Shown piece by piece: positions 5,070 through 6,498 of a DNA stretch of 6,498 bases. The stretch lies in assembly GCA_023700885.1 (NCBI GenBank), contig JAMPYA010000131.1, forward strand, positions 1 to 6,498, read 5' to 3'. A program made the position numbers and the translations under genes. Origin of the DNA: Flavobacteriaceae bacterium (lineage in GTDB: Bacteria > Bacteroidota > Bacteroidia > Flavobacteriales > Flavobacteriaceae). The notes beneath the pieces are model-generated. The model was given only the letters and a program-made list of their open reading frames with translations, was not told the origin of the DNA and made no database searches. Within the stretch, counting starts at the first letter, position 1, and each line of letters starts with the position of its first letter.

Positions 5070-6011
5070 TTAATATAAATAACGCGATATTTGTCCGCCA
5101 TCAACCATTACAAATCTGAATACAATGCCGCCTAATAAGATTAATATTACAGGAATAATTACCGGAATTTTATATCCTTGGAAAGTAAATAATTCTAGGA
5201 TTAAAGGAATTAATAAACCAAGTATTATTACAACTCCAATAAATGCAAAGGTGAAACTGCCTCCCATAATTAATTGAACGGCTTCTAATTGTATTTTAGT
5301 TCCTGCGTAATATCCTAATAACATATGTGAAATTAGGAACAGTTGTACAACAATTAACCCTAAAATTATTTTATTGAATAACATTCTTTCAGCTGAATTT
5401 TTAGCAAAATAAATGATAATCGCAGCCGCTGTTGTCAATCCTGATGTTAAGAATAATGGACCTAAGATGGCATTATTCCATAACGGTCTTGCATTAAATG
5501 CTGATAACAATAAACCTGTATAAATTCCTAAAGAAATAGATAATGGTAATAATAATATGGCCATAATACGTCTATTTGCTATGGCAAATTTTTCAATTGT
5601 AATTAATAGCTCAATTTTGTAATTGAGTTTTGGAAAAATTTCGCGTAAATAACTAAAAACCCATAGAAATGATAATGGAGTTATAAATAATAATACCCAA
5701 GAACCAAATGACATGGGCGATTCTAAACGAAATGTTAAGTATAATTGCCAAAAATATAATTTGTGAGTTAAATCATAAAACAAACACATTAATGCAATTG
5801 AAATACCAACTGGTGCGAATATTGGAGCGATTTTAATTACTGAAGGCATTTCTTTTTCTTTGCCTAAAAGATAAAATAAGGCTGCAAAGAATAGTAATCC
5901 AGCTGCTAATCCACCAAAAAAGATATCTACAGAAATTGGCCAATGCCAAACATGCAATACTGGATCTATGTTTGGTAAATTTCTTCCACTTATAAAAAGT
6001 TCTTCATTCAT
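5070..6011 (-). CDS. NrfD/PsrC-family membrane subunit, quinone-interacting
   Basis: 313 residues with about eight hydrophobic helices (near 24-49, 58-80, 98-121, 148-170, 182-203, 213-236, 246-272 and 279-303), the number known for PsrC. Family signatures include HVWHWPISVDIFFGGLAAG at 20 to 38, GIYTGLLLSAFNARPLWN at 162 to 179 and the C-terminal ISRYLY. The length is normal for this family. In related complexes (polysulfide, tetrathionate, thiosulfate and nitrite reductases) this subunit anchors the Fe-S protein in the inner membrane and exchanges electrons with the quinone pool. The 4Fe-4S gene ends 11 nt upstream and rhodanese-like genes follow closely. A sulfur-compound reductase of PsrABC type is the favoured reading. 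The sequence cannot separate this from other molybdoenzyme or multihaem partners, nor give the direction of electron flow. Confidence 0.9.
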   Translation of the reverse strand: MNEELFISGRNLPNIDPVLHVWHWPISVDIFFGGLAAGLLFFAALFYLLGKEKEMPSVIKIAPIFAPVGISIALMCLFYDLTHKLYFWQLYLTFRLESPMSFGSWVLLFITPLSFLWVFSYLREIFPKLNYKIELLITIEKFAIANRRIMAILLLPLSISLGIYTGLLLSAFNARPLWNNAILGPLFLTSGLTTAAAIIIYFAKNSAERMLFNKIILGLIVVQLFLISHMLLGYYAGTKIQLEAVQLIMGGSFTFAFIGVVIILGLLIPLILELFTFQGYKIPVIIPVILILLGGIVFRFVMVDGGQISRYLY

Positions 6012-6022
6012 AATTTTTACAA

Positions 6023-6498
6023 TTAAATTAAATAGTAAACTTGAGGTTTTGTACCGGCTTCGGGTGCCAATGTTTTGTAATTACGATTTCTTAACAATTG
6101 ACTTACTTCACTATGACTATTATCAAGATCGCCAAAATACATACATTTTGTAGGGCACACCGATACACAAGCCGGCAAAAGTCCATTACTTACTCTATGA
6201 TGGCAAAAAGTACATTTATCTATATATCCTTTCGGATGTTGGTAACGTGCATCGTATGGGCAAGATTCAATACAAGCTCCGCAACCAATACATTCATTAT
6301 GAGTTACAATTACTGCTCCACCTTCACTATAATGACTTGCACCTGTTGGACAACAGCGTACGCAAGGTGAATTTGAACAATGATTACAACGTTCAGATCT
6401 CAGTTCTAATGCAAGATTTGGATAAGTCCCGTTTACGGTTTCCGTAATCCAATCTCTACAATACCCAATAGGTACATCATTTTCAGTTTGACAAGCAA
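6023..6498 (-). CDS. 4Fe-4S electron-transfer subunit, NrfC/PsrB/TtrB type (C-terminal part)
   Basis: The reading frame is open from the right edge (first full codon at 6496) to the TAA at 6025 to 6023, giving 157 C-terminal residues; the start is outside. The visible part opens with ACQTENDVPIG, the end of the first cluster motif. It then has CNHCSNSPC..CPTGA, CIGCGACIESCP, and CTFC..ACVSVCP, spaced as in the four-cluster ferredoxin-like subunits of molybdopterin oxidoreductases and of the Nrf system. It would carry electrons between a catalytic subunit and the NrfD-type subunit encoded 11 nt downstream. Three cysteines are additional to the cluster pattern: in GYCRDW (visible residue 13), VRCCP (the first of the pair, 48) and PTKCMYFG (118). 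The protein ends in YYLI. The partner catalytic gene should lie further upstream. Confidence 0.92.
   Translation of the reverse strand, partial: ACQTENDVPIGYCRDWITETVNGTYPNLALELRSERCNHCSNSPCVRCCPTGASHYSEGGAVIVTHNECIGCGACIESCPYDARYQHPKGYIDKCTFCHHRVSNGLLPACVSVCPTKCMYFGDLDNSHSEVSQLLRNRNYKTLAPEAGTKPQVYYLI

Noticed and set aside
5968..6447. Three overlapping plus-strand open frames of 61, 90 and 66 codons
   Set aside because: They lie mostly opposite the Fe-S subunit, whose minus-strand frame carries unmistakable cluster motifs; the frames overlap each other and have no family features.
1..6498. CRISPR array, tRNA or rRNA genes
   Set aside because: No direct-repeat array with regular spacers and no tRNA- or rRNA-like sequence was seen; nearly all DNA is accounted for by protein-coding genes.

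Overview
The window looks like a piece of an AT-rich Bacteroidota genome, most likely Flavobacteriia. Start codons are preceded by A/T-rich stretches rather than Shine-Dalgarno sequences. Exported proteins carry the typical '...SAQ' signal-peptide end or a lipobox. The left edge carries the start of what looks like a flavobacterial-type IS256-family transposase. All real genes are on the minus strand, so the locus reads from right to left.

Right part (6498 to 3760): a tight gene string begins with the C-terminal part of a multi-cluster 4Fe-4S electron-transfer subunit (NrfC/PsrB/TtrB type). Next come an eight-helix NrfD/PsrC-type quinone-interacting membrane subunit and two single-helix-anchored periplasmic rhodanese-like proteins. 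Gaps are 11 to 24 nt and a clear intrinsic terminator ends the unit at about 3700. A catalytic (probably molybdopterin) subunit is expected beyond the right edge but is not visible. Both small rhodanese-like proteins have lost the active-site cysteine, replaced by serine, yet both end in a charged tail finishing in -Glu-Glu-Gly-Gly-Cys.

Middle and left part (3700 to 270): an intergenic region holds two identical-architecture palindromes (GTAAC-N4-GTTAC) and a perfect 16-bp palindrome. It is followed by a second gene string: a secreted tandem-rhodanese protein, a tandem-rhodanese lipoprotein, and an outer-membrane porin of the phosphate-selective O/P type. The porin contains an internal Gly-Gly-Cys-Gly-Gly sequence. 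A strong hairpin and then one end of an IS256-like insertion sequence lie beyond the porin.

Working model (inference): substrate crosses the outer membrane through the porin. It is bound or relayed by periplasmic and lipid-anchored rhodanese-like proteins, and is reduced or oxidised by a membrane-bound PsrABC-type complex coupled to the quinone pool. Sulfur compounds (polysulfide, thiosulfate, tetrathionate) are the most likely substrates; selenium or tellurium oxyanions are an alternative. Two precedents fit: Sud feeding polysulfide to Psr in Wolinella, and the porin ExtI with rhodanese-like lipoprotein ExtH in Geobacter. The most unusual element is the set of pseudo-rhodaneses with a terminal cysteine tail.
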